Assembly (NCBI GenBank): GCA_963833955.1
Contig: CAWHZY010000018.1
Coordinates: 62,001-126,000 of the forward strand
DNA from: Roseiarcus sp963833955
GTDB taxonomy: Bacteria; Pseudomonadota; Alphaproteobacteria; Rhizobiales; Beijerinckiaceae
Length of the DNA: 64,000 bases
Direction: 5' to 3'
Made by a program: the position numbers and the translations under genes. The notes below the pieces were generated by a model, which was not told where the DNA came from, did not search any database, and saw only the letters and a list, made by a program, of their open reading frames with translations. Positions 61,395 to 64,000 of this stretch are shown here, one piece after another. Position 1 is the first letter of the stretch, and every line of letters begins with the position of its first letter.

Positions 61395-62179
61395 CTAGCC
61401 TGGCGGTTTGCCAAATTCCTCGAGCACCGCGGAGAGCGCATCGGCGTGGATGTAGACCGGGCCCGTGAACGGGTGGTCGAGCGAGATGATGACGACGAGG
61501 CCCAGGGTCACCAAAAGCGAAAGCACGCCCGTCATGGAAACCTGCGCGAGCAGGTTCTCGCTTCCGAAGAAGAGCGTGAAACCGATCGTCAGCAGCGCGC
61601 CAGCGAAAAGCGCGATCCAGATGACGTCGGGCACAAGCCCGGTTGCGAGATGAAGCCTGATCGCGCCTGGCGGCCGTCACATTGTCGATCTGCCGGAAGA
61701 CCTCTGACATGTCCGCCGTGTCTCTGGTCCCGGACTGATTGAGCGCCAGCGCCGCCGAGTAGAGCTTGTTGAGAGCCTGCGTGACCCCATGGGCCTCGGA
61801 TTCGAGCCCCATCGCTGGCCATTCCTGTCGATTGCGTCTTGAGGTAGTTGACGAGCGCCGCTCGCAAGGCCGCCGCCTCGGGTTCCTTGCCGTCGGCATA
61901 ACGAAAGAGCGCCGCCGTCGCGCCTGCTTCCTCGGCGACGGAAGTCTGCGCGTCGTTGAACTTTTCCCACACGACGATGACCGAAAAGGCGAGAAGCACG
62001 GCATAGATGACGCCCACGGTCGCGAATTTGAACCCGGCGATCTCGTTGTTCTTGACCAATGTCTCGACGCCGACCCAGCGGCGGATCAGGAACTGCGCGA
62101 TCATCGCCAGGGCGGTGGGAACAATCACGATCAGCGCGATCAGGGCCCACAACGGAAGGCCCGACAGAAAATGTGACAC
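61395..62179 (-). CDS. DUF4239 membrane protein, reading frame interrupted twice
   Basis: About 260 residues when joined. Two helices lie near the start (LPLWALIALIVIVPTALAMI and FATVGVIYAVLLAFSVIVVW) and two near the end (IALFAGALLTIGFTLFFGS and GVLSLLVTLGLVVIISL), with a helical domain between, the plan of DUF4239 proteins. EKFNDAQTSVAEEAGATAAL is the family centre. Frame shifts lie at about 61820-61835 and at 61653-61654 (AAGC to AGC). The start is GTG 62179 with GGAGGG before it. Function unknown; the fold recalls bestrophin-like channels. Confidence 0.78.
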
Positions 62180-62441
62180 TCTTGCCCTCCATACGAACGT
62201 GATGGCGACTTGCCGTCGCTCGCCGCGGCTCACATCGTTCGCACGATCGCGCCAATCCAACTGCCATCCTCCGCCGGCGTCTGTCCAGAACCTTGGCGTT
62301 CCAGGGAGCACAAGAAACGGCTGGGGACGACGGACGCTCGACCGGCGCGAAATCCTTCTGAATCAAGCCGCATTCTGTCATGATTCGCGCTGCGGCAAGT
62401 GATTCGCACGTTGCCGCGTTGCTGGATCCCAAGGCGGAGTT
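62180..62441. other. Intergenic region between the DUF4239 gene and recJ
   Basis: About 260 bases containing the divergent promoters. I see no gene and no repeat of the families noted elsewhere. Confidence 0.4.
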
Positions 62442-64000
62442 TTGACGCCCTCCGATTACTTCCTCGACGTTGAGACCTCGGCGCTCGGCCAGCCGTGGCG
62501 GCCTCGGCTCGACGCGGCAGGGGAGCTGCATGCGCTCGCCATTGCCCAAATCGGCGGCCATGACGAGCTGATCGCCCGCGTGCTTGCGGGGCGCGGCGTC
62601 CTGCCGGACGCGGTTGACCGCCATCTCGCGCCGAGCTTTCGCGATCTGATGCCCGACCCCTATAGCCTGCGCGATATGGCCGCGGCGACCGAGCGCCTGA
62701 GGCTCGCGGTCATGGCCCATGAGAAGGTCGCCATCTTCGGCGACTACGATGTCGACGGCGCGTGCAGCGCGGCGCTCCTCAGCGAATATCTGAACGCCTG
62801 CGGGCTGGAGACGATCGTCCATATCCCCGACCGGGTGACCGAGGGCTATGGCCCCAACATCGAGGCGATTCAGAGCTTCGCATCGCAAGGCGCGACGCTC
62901 GTGGTGACCGTCGACTGCGGCGCCGTCAGCCGCGAGCCGTTCGAGGTCGCAAGCCGGGCTCGGCCTCGACGTGATCGTGTTCGATCACCATCAGGCCCCG
63001 GAGGTGCTGCCGAGGACGGCGGCGCTCGTCGATCCCAACCGCGAGGACGACCTTTCGGGCCTCGGCTATCTCTGCGCGGCGGGCGTCGTCTTCATGGCGC
63101 TCGTCGCGCTCAATCGCGCTTTGCGCGAAGCGGGCGTTCTGGAACGGCGGCAAAGGCCCGGATCTGCTGGCCTCCCTCGACCTCGTGGCGCTCGCGACGG
63201 TCGCCGACGTCGTGCCGCTGATCGGGCTCAACCGCGCCTTCGTCATCAAGGGCCTCGCGATCATGCGGGAGCGCCGCCGTCCCGGGCTTGCGGCTTTGTT
63301 CGATATCGCCGGCGCCGACGGGCCGCCGCGGCCCTATCATCTCGGCTTCGTCATCGGCCCGCGCATCAACGCGGGCGGACGCATCGGCGATGCGGCGCTT
63401 GGCGTCAGGCTCCTGACCGCGACCGACGACATCGAGGCGCGCACGATCGCGATCGAGCTCGACCGGCTGAACCGCATGCGCCAGCAGATCGAGATCGAAG
63501 TCCTGGCGGAGGCCGAAGCGGAAGCGCTGCTGTCGCTCGGCCTCGAGGAGCGGGGCGCGGCGGTTGTCGTCGCGGGAGCGACATTGGCCGCCCGGAATCG
63601 TCGGCCTGCTTGCGGCGCGGCTCAAGGAGAGGTTCGAGCGCCCGGCCTTCGCGCTGAGCCTCGCCGGCGGACAGGCGACCGGCTCCGGCCGCTCGATCGC
63701 GGGCGTCGATCTCGGCCGGGCGGTGCGAGCGGCGGTCGAAGCGGGCGTCGCGATCAAAGGGGGCGGCCATGCGATGGCGGCGGGCGTGACGCTCACGACC
63801 GAGCGGCTCGGCGACTGGCGCGCCTTTCTCGAGGAGCGGCTCGGCCAGGCGGTGACGAAGGCGCGCGCCGAGGCGGGCCTCAAGGTCGACGCGGCGCTGA
63901 CGGCGACCGCGGCGACGCCGGAACTCGTCCATCGCCTCGAGGCGGCCGGCCCCTATGGCGCGGGCGCGCCCGAGCCGGTGTTCGCCCTGCCGCGCCATCG
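62442..64000 (+). CDS. recJ: Single-strand DNA exonuclease RecJ, frame interrupted three times and cut by the window edge
   Basis: 5'-3' single-strand exonuclease of recombination and mismatch repair. Motifs of the DHH phosphoesterase core are clear: VAIFGDYDVDGACSAALLSE, VVTVDCGAVS, VIVFDHHQAPEVLP, GFVIGPRINAGGRIGDA. The DHHA1 glycine motif AIKGGGHAMAAGVTL is near the right edge. Frame shifts: 62951-62952 (CAAGC to CAGC), 63128-63129 (GAAGC to GAGC) and about 63577 (GGAGC to GGGC). The start appears to be TTG 62442 behind GGAG. The C-terminal OB-type domain lies beyond the window. Confidence 0.88.

Noticed and set aside
58279..64000. Genome decay with loss of hom, recJ and neighbours
   Set aside because: There are no large deletions or clear nonsense changes apart from shifts, every join restores conserved residues, and the intact DMT transporter lies in the middle.

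Overview
The window looks like chromosome of an alphaproteobacterium of the Rhizobiales (Hyphomicrobiales) type. The evidence is the PhyR/NepR general stress module with three HWE/HisKA_2 kinases, a DivK-PleD pair next to DUF3572 and dinB, a lexA preceded by the alphaproteobacterial box GTTC-N7-GTTC, an EipB (DUF1849) gene, small DUF families typical of this order (DUF6894, DUF6481), and the GC-rich codon use. Placement near Beijerinckiaceae/Methylocystaceae is only a guess. I see no tRNA, rRNA, CRISPR array, transposase or integrase.

Layout. 0-3 kb: an aromatic monooxygenase converging on an acyl-CoA ligase. 3.7-6.2 kb: a cyclase-TPR protein and a BON protein. 6.4-13.2 kb: glgX facing a treZ-treY pair, a glycogen-to-trehalose route. 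13.5-21 kb: the general stress block (phyR, DUF6894 gene, HWE kinase, nepR, GAF-HWE kinase, csbD, PAS-HWE kinase, DUF2934 gene). 21-24 kb: a PCMT-like methyltransferase and a probable toxin/immunity pair. 24-41 kb: a housekeeping block (erpA, dGTPase, argS, SPOR protein, nagZ, an orphan cytosine methyltransferase, pleD, divK, DUF3572, dinB, a second cyclase-TPR protein, EipB, scpB, scpA, lexA). 41-50 kb: an accessory envelope region (two small exported proteins, an outer-membrane barrel, two head-to-head MFS exporters with a quinone reductase, a glycosyltransferase/methyltransferase pair). 50-57 kb: a DHFR-like protein, an ABC exporter and oxidase assembly genes (ctaB, a CoxF-like peptide, DUF420, an oxidase subunit I-like protein, ctaA). 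57-64 kb: DUF6481, homoserine dehydrogenase, two transporters, DUF4239 and recJ (cut by the window edge).

How it fits together. Exact sites of the form GGAAC-N16/17-CGTT, the known promoter consensus of sigma EcfG, stand before glgX, the DUF6894-kinase-nepR run, csbD, the DUF2934-kinase operon and a small exported protein at 42.5 kb. Trehalose production, stress signalling and small stress proteins therefore look like one regulon, although no ecfG gene lies in the window.

Two features cut across the window. A dyad element (14-base arms, 10-base spacer, plus a conserved block) occurs three times, with matching changes in both arms of one copy. Clear protein families are also broken by 21 single-base frame shifts; 19 have the sense of an extra base, and 12 of these are repaired by removing one A from an AAGC (GCTT on the other strand). 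Fourteen of the 21 lie between 56 and 64 kb, many in essential genes, so I read them as sequencing or assembly errors rather than gene decay.
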